DNA of 40,388 nucleotides from a virus, in the IMG/VR virus record IMGVR_UViG_3300040806_002249, positions 1 to 40,388 of that record, one strand, 5' to 3'. Below the pieces are notes generated by a model, which saw only the letters and a program-made list of their open reading frames with translations, was not told where the DNA came from and searched no databases. Shown here one piece after another: positions 6,596 through 14,178 of the stretch; the stretch's first letter is position 1; the number at the start of each line of letters is the position of its first letter. Made by a program: the position numbers and the translations under genes.

Positions 6596-6812
6596 GGCAT
6601 GGTCGCACAGTCCAGATCTGGCACACCACGGGCACGGTGGCCGGCATGGCAAAGAAAAAAAAGATTTGGCCATGGTGGTCGCATAGCATTTTTATTTTGG
6701 TAATAAATTTGGCAATTTGTAAGCCCCATGGCCTAAAAAGGACCGGGGTGGTGCTAAAATACCCCCATATTAAAAAAAATGCACAGCGTATTTTTTACCC
6801 TGCATACCCAGG

Positions 6813-6840
6813 TCGACACATCGTGTAACTGTGCTATAAT
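6813..6840 (+). promoter_or_regulatory. Sigma70-like promoter with extended -10
   Basis: TCGACA (6813-6818), 16-nt spacer, TATAAT (6835-6840) preceded by TGC. The next gene's ATG is at 6846, only 5 nt past the -10 box, so the transcript would start at or inside the start codon and be essentially leaderless. Confidence 0.65.
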
Positions 6841-6845
6841 GAGCT

Positions 6846-7127
6846 ATGTCACCTTTGAAGTGGATACTGTTGACGGCATTTGTCGTGAGTGCATACTGGT
6901 TCTGGGCCTTGTATGTGATCATAGCCATCATGGTGTTGGGTGCATACTTGGACACGGGCAACAGCAGTCGATCCACACCCAGCAAACGCAGGCCATATCG
7001 ATTCAAAACAGCCAAACGCACAGTGCCAAGACCACCCAGATACAGGCCAGCCAAACCCCATAGATTCCCCAAGACACGACGCAAATGGGGTCGACCAGTC
7101 AAGATAGACAAGATGTGGAAGTTGTGA
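6846..7127 (+). CDS. Small membrane protein with basic tail, 93 aa
   Basis: The ATG at 6846 falls immediately after the promoter at 6813-6840. The first 35 residues are hydrophobic (PLKWILLTAFVVSAYWFWAL then YVIIAIMVLGAYL), giving one long or two short membrane helices. The remaining 55 residues are extremely basic and proline-rich (KRRPYRFKTAKRTVPRPPRY), suggesting a tail that binds nucleic acid or phospholipid head groups. No Shine-Dalgarno is visible, in line with a leaderless message. It overlaps the next gene by four bases (GTGA). No family is recognised. Confidence 0.55.
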   Translation: MSPLKWILLTAFVVSAYWFWALYVIIAIMVLGAYLDTGNSSRSTPSKRRPYRFKTAKRTVPRPPRYRPAKPHRFPKTRRKWGRPVKIDKMWKL

Positions 7128-7294
7128 AGTACTACTACGTCATGTGCCAGAGAGGCAAGTTGATACATTGTTGCTATGTGCAGTTGGATCGGGAATCCGC
7201 TGACGTACTGCATGACTCACTGGAACAGCGATATGATCTGGTACAGGTGTGTGATGTGCCCGCGAGTGAAGTGGACAGGCGATTGCTGTTGTAA
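7124..7294 (+). CDS. Hypothetical protein, 56 aa, GTG start
   Basis: A GTG at 7124 overlaps the stop of the upstream gene (GTGA), so it is probably translated by coupling. An in-frame ATG at 7085 lies deep in the upstream gene and is less likely. The product begins KYYYVMCQRGKLIHCCYVQL and has a small strand/helix pattern with three cysteines and an acidic second half. It is soluble-looking. No function is assigned. Confidence 0.45.
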   Translation: MKYYYVMCQRGKLIHCCYVQLDRESADVLHDSLEQRYDLVQVCDVPASEVDRRLLL

Positions 7295-7377
7295 AAACTG
7301 CCTCCACCCGGTGTTCCTCAGATCAAAAAAATTTGCACAGCAGAAAAAAAAAGGTCTAGCATTACCATTGGGGGCCG

Positions 7378-7386
7378 TGTTACAAT
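7378..7386 (+). promoter_or_regulatory. Extended -10 promoter of the tRNA-like RNA
   Basis: TGT-TACAAT matches the extended -10 form seen at 17465-17473. No good -35 is seen. A start 7 nt downstream would fall on 7393, the first base of the tRNA-like element. Confidence 0.45.
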
Positions 7387-7392
7387 GCGTGT

Positions 7393-7489
7393 GCGGTCAT
7401 GGTGAAATCAGGAGTATCCAGACACATCCGGTGTTTTGACGCTGGAGCTCGAGAGGGCACTACAGGTTCGAGTCCTGTTGACCGTACCA
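7393..7489 (+). ncRNA. tRNA-like RNA, 97 nt, non-canonical
   Basis: The acceptor stem GCGGTCA (7393-7399) pairs with TGACCGT (7479-7485), followed by A and an encoded CCA. The T arm is perfect: ACAGG, loop TTCGAGT, CCTGT (7462-7478). A possible long variable arm GCTC-GAGA-GGGC (7447-7458) suggests a class II (Leu/Ser) ancestor. The middle is abnormal: either a D stem GTG/CAC closes an 18-nt loop, or an anticodon stem TCCAG/CTGGA closes a 20-nt loop. The element is about 10-13 nt longer than expected and no anticodon can be assigned safely. It could be a degenerate tRNA or a tRNA mimic. Confidence 0.5.
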
Positions 7490-7548
7490 AAGGGACTGTG
7501 GGATCCGCCCGGTTTCGTCCACAGCGGAGCCGGGTCAAAAAAGCACCC

Positions 7549-7556
7549 TATAAATA
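7549..7556 (+). promoter_or_regulatory. T4-type late promoter TATAAATA
   Basis: This is an exact TATAAATA octamer, the T4 late promoter consensus, with 5 nt to the ATG at 7562. If T4 spacing applies, transcription would start at the A of the start codon. Confidence 0.65.
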
Positions 7557-7561
7557 TCAGC

Positions 7562-8251
7562 ATGACAGTGGATTTCCGAGTACTGCACGATGTGGTCAGC
7601 ACAGCAGAGCTGGAGCAGATCTGTGCGGAAATGGATCAGTGCCTGGAGCGTGAAACCCTGCCCGACACGGGACGCACGGCGGAGGCCAGGAGATTCAGGA
7701 TCAATGCCCAACAGCACCTCTATCCCATCACACAGCAGTTCGCGATGCGTGTCATGGAGGACCTGCCCGACGAGATGCTCACATTCATGGCCTTCGTGGA
7801 ACAGCACCGGTCAAATGACCTGCACACCGACCACCACCCTAATCAGGGTCGTGGACACAGCATACTGTTGCCGTTGCGTCACGTCACTCCCGGCGTGGAT
7901 CGCACAGTGGTGTTTGATCACAGCACCATCACTGACCTACGACAGGAACAGATCGATGCACACCAGGCCCAACAACGCATAATACACAGTGCGAGCACAT
8001 GGCCCCCTAGGGGTGATCACCAACGACGCTATCAACTGGAACACTGTGATTCAGTGGTGGATCACATGACAGTGGCCGGTGTGTTCGAGTACAGGTTGGG
8101 AGATGCTGTGTGTTTTGATGCACACGCCATACACGCTGGATCTGATTGGCAGAGGCACTCACCGGAACGCCAACACAAGGACTATCTGCTGATACACACC
8201 ACCATCAAACAAGGACCCTTCGCCCGACAGTTCCGCAACGAGTCCTACTGA
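7562..8251 (+). CDS. 2-oxoglutarate/Fe(II) oxygenase-like protein
   Basis: The 229-residue protein has an H-x-D motif in NDLHTDHHP (His88, Asp90), followed by strand-like GRGHSILLPL and RTVVFDH, and a candidate distal iron ligand in CFDAHAIHAGSDW (His188 or His191). The 2OG-binding basic residue may be Lys206 (HKDYLLIHTT), where Arg is usual. This order fits the double-stranded beta-helix oxygenases that use Fe(II) and 2-oxoglutarate; the substrate is unknown. The start is set by the late promoter at 7549-7556; the frame is open further upstream through the tRNA-like element, which I reject. The end overlaps a convergent gene by 7 bases. Confidence 0.6.
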   Translation: MTVDFRVLHDVVSTAELEQICAEMDQCLERETLPDTGRTAEARRFRINAQQHLYPITQQFAMRVMEDLPDEMLTFMAFVEQHRSNDLHTDHHPNQGRGHSILLPLRHVTPGVDRTVVFDHSTITDLRQEQIDAHQAQQRIIHSASTWPPRGDHQRRYQLEHCDSVVDHMTVAGVFEYRLGDAVCFDAHAIHAGSDWQRHSPERQHKDYLLIHTTIKQGPFARQFRNESY

Positions 8252-8499
8252 TCAACACCAAACCAGTGGCGTTGATTGATCAGGCCGTCGTACACCCTTC
8301 TCTGTGATTGTCGATAACTGCAACCGTTCCACCAGTCCTGGCTGGCTATGTCCATGCGGCACAGTTCGCACTCGCCTATGACCCACGTGGGATCGTACCA
8401 CAGGGGTTTGCCCGGTCCCGGTGTGAGGCAGTGAGTGTGATACCACACCGGTTTGCGTGTCATGAGGTATATGGTCTTCCTCTGCTCTATGGTGTACAT
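8245..8499 (-). CDS. Small protein with CxxC, 84 aa
   Basis: The chosen start gives MYTIEQRKTIYLMTRKPVWY. The middle has CELC (residues 48-51) and other aromatic and cysteine residues (WWNGCSYR), suggesting a small metal-binding or redox fold. A longer version with 23 more residues is open upstream but overlaps the late promoter and start of the divergent gene at 8569. The 3' end overlaps the oxygenase-like gene at 7562-8251 by 7 bases. No family is recognised. Confidence 0.5.
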   Translation of the reverse strand: MYTIEQRKTIYLMTRKPVWYHTHCLTPGPGKPLWYDPTWVIGECELCRMDIASQDWWNGCSYRQSQRRVYDGLINQRHWFGVDQ

Positions 8500-8553
8500 A
8501 CAAAAATACTTAATATCGCGTGTGTCACCATAATATGCTGTTTGATTCATGAC

Positions 8554-8561
8554 AATAAATA
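8554..8561 (+). promoter_or_regulatory. Late-type promoter AATAAATA
   Basis: This octamer has one mismatch to TATAAATA and lies 7 nt before the ATG at 8569. The following bases (TCAGC) are the same as after the exact octamer at 7549, which supports a shared promoter design. Confidence 0.55.
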
Positions 8562-8568
8562 TCAGCAC

Positions 8569-9204
8569 ATGATGAAAGTCATATCAGATCATTCTCCCTA
8601 TTACACCACGATCACCTGGCCCGAATTGCCCAAAATAATATCTTGGCTACAGGCGCACGTCAATGACGACAGGGTTTGTCAACCACACCCGTTCCCGACA
8701 GCCCGGAAGCACACTCGCAAAAGCATAGATCTGTCAGAGATATATCATTGCCTGCCCGGCCTGGACAGCATATCGTGGAGCAGAAACGGAAGTGTTCTGA
8801 TATCACAGCCCGGAGATTATTCCTCACTGCACAGAGACAAGACCGACGGTCCGGAGGCCGATGACCTGGTGGGATTGAATTTCCCCATAAAGGTGCTGGA
8901 CCGATGTTGCAACACCTACTGGGTGGATGATGATGTGTTGAAGAATGATCCACGGATAGTGTATGACAATGTACACAACGTGGACGATGAATGGTGGGCC
9001 ATGCAAGGTCAACACCAGACACCTCGGGCCTGTACCACTGTGCTACAGAACGACCAGGCAATGTTGATAAACACCGGCGAGTGGCATTACTGGGGGAACA
9101 CCTCTACCACACACGAGAGGATAATCATGAGTTTGCGATTACAAAACAAAATGAAAAAAGATCATGACTTCCAACAAATACATGATCTGTTGATCAATCA
9201 GTGA
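8569..9204 (+). CDS. 2-oxoglutarate/Fe(II) oxygenase-like protein
   Basis: The 211-residue protein has an H-x-D motif in SSLHRDKTDG (His88, Asp90), a strand VGLNFPIKV, and a distal histidine in NTGEWHYWGN (His173) followed by an arginine in THERIIMSLR (Arg184), where the 2OG carboxylate is normally bound. These features fit the Fe(II)/2OG dioxygenase fold better than those of its neighbour at 7562. The start is taken at the first of two ATGs right after the late-type box; the frame is open to 8308 but the upstream part is antisense to the small gene at 8245-8499. Likely a soluble oxygenase of unknown substrate. Confidence 0.65.
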   Translation: MMKVISDHSPYYTTITWPELPKIISWLQAHVNDDRVCQPHPFPTARKHTRKSIDLSEIYHCLPGLDSISWSRNGSVLISQPGDYSSLHRDKTDGPEADDLVGLNFPIKVLDRCCNTYWVDDDVLKNDPRIVYDNVHNVDDEWWAMQGQHQTPRACTTVLQNDQAMLINTGEWHYWGNTSTTHERIIMSLRLQNKMKKDHDFQQIHDLLINQ

Positions 9205-9212
9205 TAGATCTA

Positions 9213-9986
9213 TCACACTGCTATTTTTGAATAAGGTATATCGGTCAACAGCATACAACCAGGTTGGTGTGTGATCGCTATCTCCACATCCGGCGATGTG
9301 GTCAATATGCTCTGTGGCGTCACACCACAGGCCCAGAACACAGGCAGATGTCCCTGCACAACTTTGGGCACATCTCCGTAATCGGGTTTGGTTAGGTCTC
9401 GTATTCCTATCTGTGTGGGATCTCCGATGTGTACAGGAGTTCCATGTGCCAGTGGATACCTTGACGATATCGCTATGGATTCTATGGCATGGTCCGCACG
9501 GAACTGTCTCATGCTCACCACCAGTCGTCCTCGAAATTTGCCCACGGACTCGCATTCGTTCCAGGTGCGGTACATGGCCACCATCGAACCATCATTGAGA
9601 TGAGGCAACGGCAGTCCTGCATCCAAGAACAGTTGATCAAAACTGAAACTGCATCCGAGAACAAAGGCCACCATGTCGTTGGTCCAGTATGACGAAATGT
9701 CGGAAACTATGTCCACTAATTTACCTTTACGCCACACGCGATATCTGGGAAGATCGGTACATATGTTGATATCCCCCAATGACTTCAACACTGGATCTCC
9801 GGGATCTCCCTGTGCCAACACCGGACACGGTTTTGGATTCAATCTGCAGAACTCTGCGAAATCCTCGGCATCCGACTTGTCCACTATGCACAAGTTACCT
9901 TGAACATAGTCTCTACACCATCCACTGGTATATCCGGTGTATTCCCCGGCACGTATCAGTTGTCTGGCTTCTTTGATGTTTTGCAT
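9213..9986 (-). CDS. DUF1445 / D-glutamate-cyclase-like protein (YcsI family)
   Basis: The 257 residues match the DUF1445 (PF07286) pattern end to end: GWCRDYVQGNLCIVDKSDA, NPKPCPVLAQGDPGDP, TDLPRYRVWRKGKLV, VAFVLGCSFSFDQLFLDAGL, MYRTWNECES, RGRLVVSMRQFRA, GTPVHIGDPTQIGIRDL, PVFWACGVTPQ and a final ITHQPGCMLLTD. The length is close to the family norm of about 260. The eukaryotic relative DGLUCY converts D-glutamate to 5-oxoproline; bacterial YcsI members often sit beside 5-oxoprolinase genes. The phage role is unknown, and no oxoprolinase gene is nearby. It has its own late promoter, on the strand opposite to its oxygenase neighbours. Confidence 0.88.
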   Translation of the reverse strand: MQNIKEARQLIRAGEYTGYTSGWCRDYVQGNLCIVDKSDAEDFAEFCRLNPKPCPVLAQGDPGDPVLKSLGDINICTDLPRYRVWRKGKLVDIVSDISSYWTNDMVAFVLGCSFSFDQLFLDAGLPLPHLNDGSMVAMYRTWNECESVGKFRGRLVVSMRQFRADHAIESIAISSRYPLAHGTPVHIGDPTQIGIRDLTKPDYGDVPKVVQGHLPVFWACGVTPQSILTTSPDVEIAITHQPGCMLLTDIPYSKIAV

Positions 9987-9993
9987 GATGTTT

Positions 9994-10000
9994 TATTTAA
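9994..10000 (-). promoter_or_regulatory. Late-type promoter TTAAATA (minus)
   Basis: TTAAATA on the minus strand lies 7 nt before the ATG of the DUF1445 gene. It is back to back with the plus-strand box at 10029-10035. Confidence 0.6.
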
Positions 10001-10028
10001 TGATCATAGAATAGTCGGCGAAAATTAG

Positions 10029-10035
10029 TTAAATA
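10029..10035 (+). promoter_or_regulatory. Late-type promoter TTAAATA
   Basis: TTAAATA lies 7 nt before the ATG at 10043. There is no Shine-Dalgarno. Confidence 0.6.
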
Positions 10036-10042
10036 CAGATAT

Positions 10043-10786
10043 ATGAACAACAATATAAACGACACTTTCAGGAATGTAGCAAATGTACACAAGGACGTGT
10101 GGAACAGCAATCAGTTGAAATGGCTACGACACGAGATCAAACAGTTGAAAGCATCGGCACGCAAACCGTATGACTTCAAAAACTTTGTAGATCCCGGCAA
10201 CGGTTCTAGGCCTGAATCGGTCTTTCCTTTTGAACCAGTAGACCGATTACAACCACTTTCCAGATCTGTCAACGTGGATCCAAGCAACAGCATAAGACAG
10301 GCAGTGATCAACAAGATACAGCATTTCAAAAGTGAACTAAAAGTTGCCCAGCCTCGTTTTATGTTCCTACAAGAATGCCATGCACCTCACGGCCTATACC
10401 ATCATTCTAGTCATGATATAATGCAGGTCACTAAAATGTTTTTAATGCCAATAAACACCGACCCGTCATCGGACAAGACACTGGTGTTTTCGGACACGGC
10501 TTCCAATCACACGGAAATGTTAGAACGATGTTCTCAACCAATATCGCCAACAGAAAACAGCAACAGTTTTAGATATGACCTACGGCACACAGTGATTCAG
10601 AACAACGGTTATCCGTATAATCGATTAGACAATTTAACCGTGGAAAAAGTATATGATCATGTACCTGGCACCATGCTGGAAGTGACACCCGACAAATTTT
10701 TGGCAAACACTTTTTTCAAATCCGGAAAAAACAAAGATTACATTTTGGTAATATTTCATTTACCAGATATACTCACTATTTTTTAA
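10043..10786 (+). CDS. Unknown protein, possibly oxygenase-related, 247 aa
   Basis: No family is recognised with certainty. Residues about 105-150 (LQECHAPHGLYHHSSHDIMQ, then MFLMPINTD and SDKTLVFSD) can be laid beside the H-x-D region of the oxygenase-like protein at 7562, with the same strand order and a K-T-L-V-F versus R-T-V-V-F strand. A distal part (GTMLEVTPDKFLANTFFKSG, then KDYILVIFHL) resembles the end of that protein, but a clear distal His/Arg pair is missing. It could be a diverged or inactive relative of the 2OG fold. It lies between the DUF1445 gene and the PP-loop array. Confidence 0.5.
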   Translation: MNNNINDTFRNVANVHKDVWNSNQLKWLRHEIKQLKASARKPYDFKNFVDPGNGSRPESVFPFEPVDRLQPLSRSVNVDPSNSIRQAVINKIQHFKSELKVAQPRFMFLQECHAPHGLYHHSSHDIMQVTKMFLMPINTDPSSDKTLVFSDTASNHTEMLERCSQPISPTENSNSFRYDLRHTVIQNNGYPYNRLDNLTVEKVYDHVPGTMLEVTPDKFLANTFFKSGKNKDYILVIFHLPDILTIF

Positions 10787-10796
10787 AAGTTTTTTT

Positions 10797-10812
10797 GTTT
10801 ATTTAAATAAAC
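10797..10812. promoter_or_regulatory. 16-bp palindrome carrying a late promoter on both strands
   Basis: GTTTATTTAAATAAAC is a perfect palindrome. On the plus strand TTAAATA (10803-10809) lies 7 nt before the ATG at 10817. The same box also reads on the minus strand, back into the 10043 gene. Confidence 0.55.
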
Positions 10813-10816
10813 AAAA

Positions 10817-12040
10817 ATGAAACATCATCCACAGGCACACATACAAGGAATACGTTCATCACGGATGGTCGACAACCACTGGATACCCTATCCCAGTGCA
10901 AAAACCGATTTGAAAAATAACGGAACCTATGCAAACAAGTTTGCCGAAGTTTGGAGACGAACTCCAAAAATATTGATCGGAGTACAAGATCTGCGAGCTC
11001 GCAGAGGCACGTTCAACACGCCATGGAACGCACCCAGCAATCCACTGTATGCCATGCCCGAATTGAAATTCATCAACGACACGCTGTCAGATCTAATAGA
11101 CGAGAGAGCCACGGAGTTGTACAACGAGGCCAAGAACTCCAACAAGAAACTGGCAGTGATGTGGAGTGGTGGAATTGATTCCACAGCAGTGCTGACATCG
11201 TTGTTGAAAAACATACCCAACAACGAACACGACATGATAGAGGTCATCATGACAACTTCCTCGATATATGAGAATGTTGAATATTGGAAAAAATACATCA
11301 ATGGAAAGATCAAACAATCTTTTTATCTTGATATAAGTTTGAACACATACTTTCTTGACAAATACATTTTACTACACGGTGACCCGGGTGACTGCTTGTT
11401 TGGTCCCAGTATGCCCATGTATAAAGATTATTTTCTCAAAGGTCTGCACAAACAACCGCATAGCATACACAAAATAAAAATTAAAAACTATTTGACAGAC
11501 GATCTAGCAGTAGATTTCAATCAATGGTACTATGACAAAATAAGTCAAAGCATAGGCGAGATTGATCAGCAAGATTATGTATCAACTGTTGCAGATTTCT
11601 GGTGGTGGACCTATTTCAATTTCAAGTGGGAATTCAGTTGCCAACGTCCATTCTTTTATATGAGAGTTACCAGCGACAAAGACGGAATGCCCTTGTACAA
11701 GAAACCAATATCATACGAGCATCAACAACAGTTTGCAAAAAATACTTTTTTCAACACAGACAAGTTCCAGCAGTGGTCCTACACCAATTTAAAAAGATTA
11801 ATTCCTGACGATGACCAGTCACAACACAAAATAGATGTAAAAAGATATGTGTATGAGTTTGATCACAACGAAATTTATTTTGTTGAAAAACCAAAAGTGG
11901 GAGTCAAAAATCCCATACAACACATAGATATCGATAGACCAGTTTATTATGACAACAACTGGATAGGTTATAGTGGAAACGAAGACAACAGCACGGTTGA
12001 TAAAAGTATGAGATATCTCATAGAAAGGTACGAGGGTTAG
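10817..12040 (+). CDS. Asparagine-synthase-like PP-loop protein, copy 1
   Basis: The 407-residue protein contains the PP-loop SGGIDST at residues 117-123, the signature of N-type ATP pyrophosphatases that adenylate a substrate. A second motif, LHGDPGDCLFGPS (about 190-202), corresponds to the GE-G-DELFGGY region of asparagine synthase. The N-terminal glutaminase domain of AsnB is absent; about 100 family-specific residues replace it. The C-terminal part contains a conserved segment NTFFNTDKFQQWSYTNLKRL. The product is a probable ATP-dependent amide- or ligase-type enzyme; its acceptor is unknown. It shares blocks of identical DNA with copies 2 and 3. It has a late-type promoter and no Shine-Dalgarno. 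Confidence 0.75.
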   Translation: MKHHPQAHIQGIRSSRMVDNHWIPYPSAKTDLKNNGTYANKFAEVWRRTPKILIGVQDLRARRGTFNTPWNAPSNPLYAMPELKFINDTLSDLIDERATELYNEAKNSNKKLAVMWSGGIDSTAVLTSLLKNIPNNEHDMIEVIMTTSSIYENVEYWKKYINGKIKQSFYLDISLNTYFLDKYILLHGDPGDCLFGPSMPMYKDYFLKGLHKQPHSIHKIKIKNYLTDDLAVDFNQWYYDKISQSIGEIDQQDYVSTVADFWWWTYFNFKWEFSCQRPFFYMRVTSDKDGMPLYKKPISYEHQQQFAKNTFFNTDKFQQWSYTNLKRLIPDDDQSQHKIDVKRYVYEFDHNEIYFVEKPKVGVKNPIQHIDIDRPVYYDNNWIGYSGNEDNSTVDKSMRYLIERYEG

Positions 12041-12055
12041 CAACACATTAAAAAT

Positions 12056-13318
12056 ATGGAAAACTATCACAGCAAAAAATATCCAGTTGATCATGTGAAA
12101 AAAATTAAATCATCTCGAATGGTCGATAACTGGGAGGTCCAACAATATCTAAATCAAATAAAAAAAAACAAGTTTGCCGTTGCTTGGGTTCTTATTCCGA
12201 GGATATTGCTAGGAATTCATGACACTCGTCCTCGCAGAGGCACGTTCAACACGCCATGGAACGCACCCAGCAATCCACTGTATGCCATGCCCGAATTGAA
12301 ATTCATCAACGACAAAATGAGTGACTTGCTGGACGAGAGGGCCACGGAGTTGTACAACGAGGCCAAGAACTCCAACAAGAAACTGGCAGTGATGTGGAGT
12401 GGTGGAATTGATTCCACTGCGGTATTGGTTTCGTTGTTGAAAAACATACCCAACAACGAACACGACATGATAGAGGTCATCATGACAACTTCCTCGATAT
12501 ATGAGAATGTTAATTTTTATTTTAAACACATCAGTAACAAGTTAAAACAAAAAAATTACATAGACATAAAACTAGATGTTGATTTCCTAGATCAGTACAT
12601 TCTATTACACGGAGACCCAGCCGACTGCTTGTTTGGTCCCAATATGCCGTCGAGCAATAATCAAACTGTTAAAAATTATGAGTCATCGGGCATCCATTTA
12701 AAATCACACAGCATACATAAAATAAACATCAAACACCCTTTGCTGTCAACATATCAATTAGGTTTTGATTTCAATCAATGGTACTATGACAAGATAAATC
12801 AAACAATACAACAGGCTGGACAATCTGATTATGTATCAACTGTTGCAGATTTCTGGTGGTGGCAATACTTTAACTTCAAGTGGGAATTCAGTTGCCAACG
12901 TCCATTCTTTTATATGAGATCTTTACAGCAAGATAGCAAAAGAATGCCCATGTACAAGAAATCGATACCATACGGACATCAAGAGCAATTTGCCAAGAAC
13001 ACATTCTTCAACACAGACAAGTTCCAGCAGTGGTCCTACACCAATTTAAAAAATTTGATACCTAAAGATGTATCACAACACAAAATAGATTTAAAAAAAT
13101 ATGTGTACGAGTTTGATCACAATGAAATTTACTTCAGTACAAAAACAAAAGTAGGAACCAAAACTCCGGTAAATGTTTTGAGAACTGTGAATGTGAATAG
13201 TAACGGCACGACAAATCCTTTTTATTATGACGACGAGTGGGTAGGACACGCCTGGAATGAAAACGATCATAGGGTCGCTAAAACTTCCAGATTGCTTCTG
13301 GATCGCTACACAGGGTAA
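12056..13318 (+). CDS. Asparagine-synthase-like PP-loop protein, copy 2
   Basis: The 420-residue paralogue of copy 1 has the PP-loop SGGIDST at 115-121 and LHGDPADCLFGPN later. It shares 84 identical nucleotides with copy 1 (12231-12314 versus 10998-11081) and a 55-nt identical block with copy 3 (12587-12641 versus 14717-14771), while the stretches between are AT-rich and diverged. It follows copy 1 by 15 nt with no clear promoter of its own (TTAAAAA at 12048 is a poor match), so it is probably read from the copy 1 promoter. All residues needed for ATP pyrophosphatase chemistry appear intact. Confidence 0.75.
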   Translation: MENYHSKKYPVDHVKKIKSSRMVDNWEVQQYLNQIKKNKFAVAWVLIPRILLGIHDTRPRRGTFNTPWNAPSNPLYAMPELKFINDKMSDLLDERATELYNEAKNSNKKLAVMWSGGIDSTAVLVSLLKNIPNNEHDMIEVIMTTSSIYENVNFYFKHISNKLKQKNYIDIKLDVDFLDQYILLHGDPADCLFGPNMPSSNNQTVKNYESSGIHLKSHSIHKINIKHPLLSTYQLGFDFNQWYYDKINQTIQQAGQSDYVSTVADFWWWQYFNFKWEFSCQRPFFYMRSLQQDSKRMPMYKKSIPYGHQEQFAKNTFFNTDKFQQWSYTNLKNLIPKDVSQHKIDLKKYVYEFDHNEIYFSTKTKVGTKTPVNVLRTVNVNSNGTTNPFYYDDEWVGHAWNENDHRVAKTSRLLLDRYTG

Positions 13319-13329
13319 TAATTAACATT

Positions 13330-14178
13330 ATGTCAAACGAGTTATATGGATTAATAGACCCGGCCGCTAATAAATTTGTCGTGGTGTCAACAAATTTTTC
13401 TGCTATTAAACAAGTACAATTTGTCATAATGCAAAAATATTTCTATCCGGTATTAAACATAACCCAAACAATAGATTACCAAAAAAAATATAATACTGAG
13501 TATAGAGATATAATATTAGATAACATAGACAATACCAATTGTGTAAAATATGGTGCCAACACTACCATGATTCAAAGTCTAGAGCAAACAGTGTCACTGC
13601 ATAATGCCAAAGAATCCGGTATCATGATTTCACCAACTGACATAGATATTTCCTATAAATTGAAAGACGTATTAGAAATAATATTAGAAATTTTTGAAAT
13701 TGTTCAAATACAGTTAGATTCAATAAAAAATTTTAAAATAGATTCAACTAGAGATAAAGATAATGGAATAAAAGAATTTTTTAATTTTTTAAAACTATTA
13801 GTGGACACACCAGATCATAGTGAGGAATTAAAAAAAATATTTGAACAAGAGCTAAATTTAAACGATAGACATAGTGCAGATTTACACGAATACCAAAAAT
13901 ATGTTACAAAATCATTAATCGACTCTTTTAATAAAATAGACATATCAAACAATGACTTTGTTCTAGACTTTATTAACGACATGATAGATAAAACATCAAA
14001 AACAAAAAACACAACGAGTCCGCGTTATCGATATTTTTTATTAGAAGACGGATTTGACAATTTGAGTTCTTTTCAAAAAAATCCAAATCTATATAAAGAC
14101 TTAATCCAAGAGCACAGCATGATAGAACATATAAGATTTTTTTTGAGCAAGAAATTAAATGAAATTACAGATCGTTAA
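13330..14178 (+). CDS. Unknown helical protein inside the PP-loop array, 282 aa
   Basis: No family is recognised. The protein is rich in I, K, N and D, mostly helical by eye (LEIILEIFEIVQIQLDSIKN), with no membrane segment, cysteine pair or catalytic motif. It is in the same direction as the PP-loop copies, begins 11 nt after copy 2 and overlaps copy 3 by 20 nt, so it is probably co-translated with them. It may be a partner or a substrate-carrying protein of these enzymes, which is inference from position. Its codon use is more AT-rich than the conserved blocks in its neighbours. Confidence 0.6.
   Translation: MSNELYGLIDPAANKFVVVSTNFSAIKQVQFVIMQKYFYPVLNITQTIDYQKKYNTEYRDIILDNIDNTNCVKYGANTTMIQSLEQTVSLHNAKESGIMISPTDIDISYKLKDVLEIILEIFEIVQIQLDSIKNFKIDSTRDKDNGIKEFFNFLKLLVDTPDHSEELKKIFEQELNLNDRHSADLHEYQKYVTKSLIDSFNKIDISNNDFVLDFINDMIDKTSKTKNTTSPRYRYFLLEDGFDNLSSFQKNPNLYKDLIQEHSMIEHIRFFLSKKLNEITDR

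Noticed and set aside
7436-7561. N-terminal extension of the oxygenase-like gene at 7562.
   Set aside because: It runs through the tRNA-like element, and the exact TATAAATA box lies just before the ATG at 7562.
8308-8568. N-terminal extension of the oxygenase gene at 8569.
   Set aside because: It is antisense to a credible small gene (8245-8499) and lies upstream of the late-type promoter at 8554-8561.
12048-12054. TTAAAAA before PP-loop copy 2 as a late promoter.
   Set aside because: It lacks the ATA end of the box; copy 2 can be read from the copy 1 promoter.
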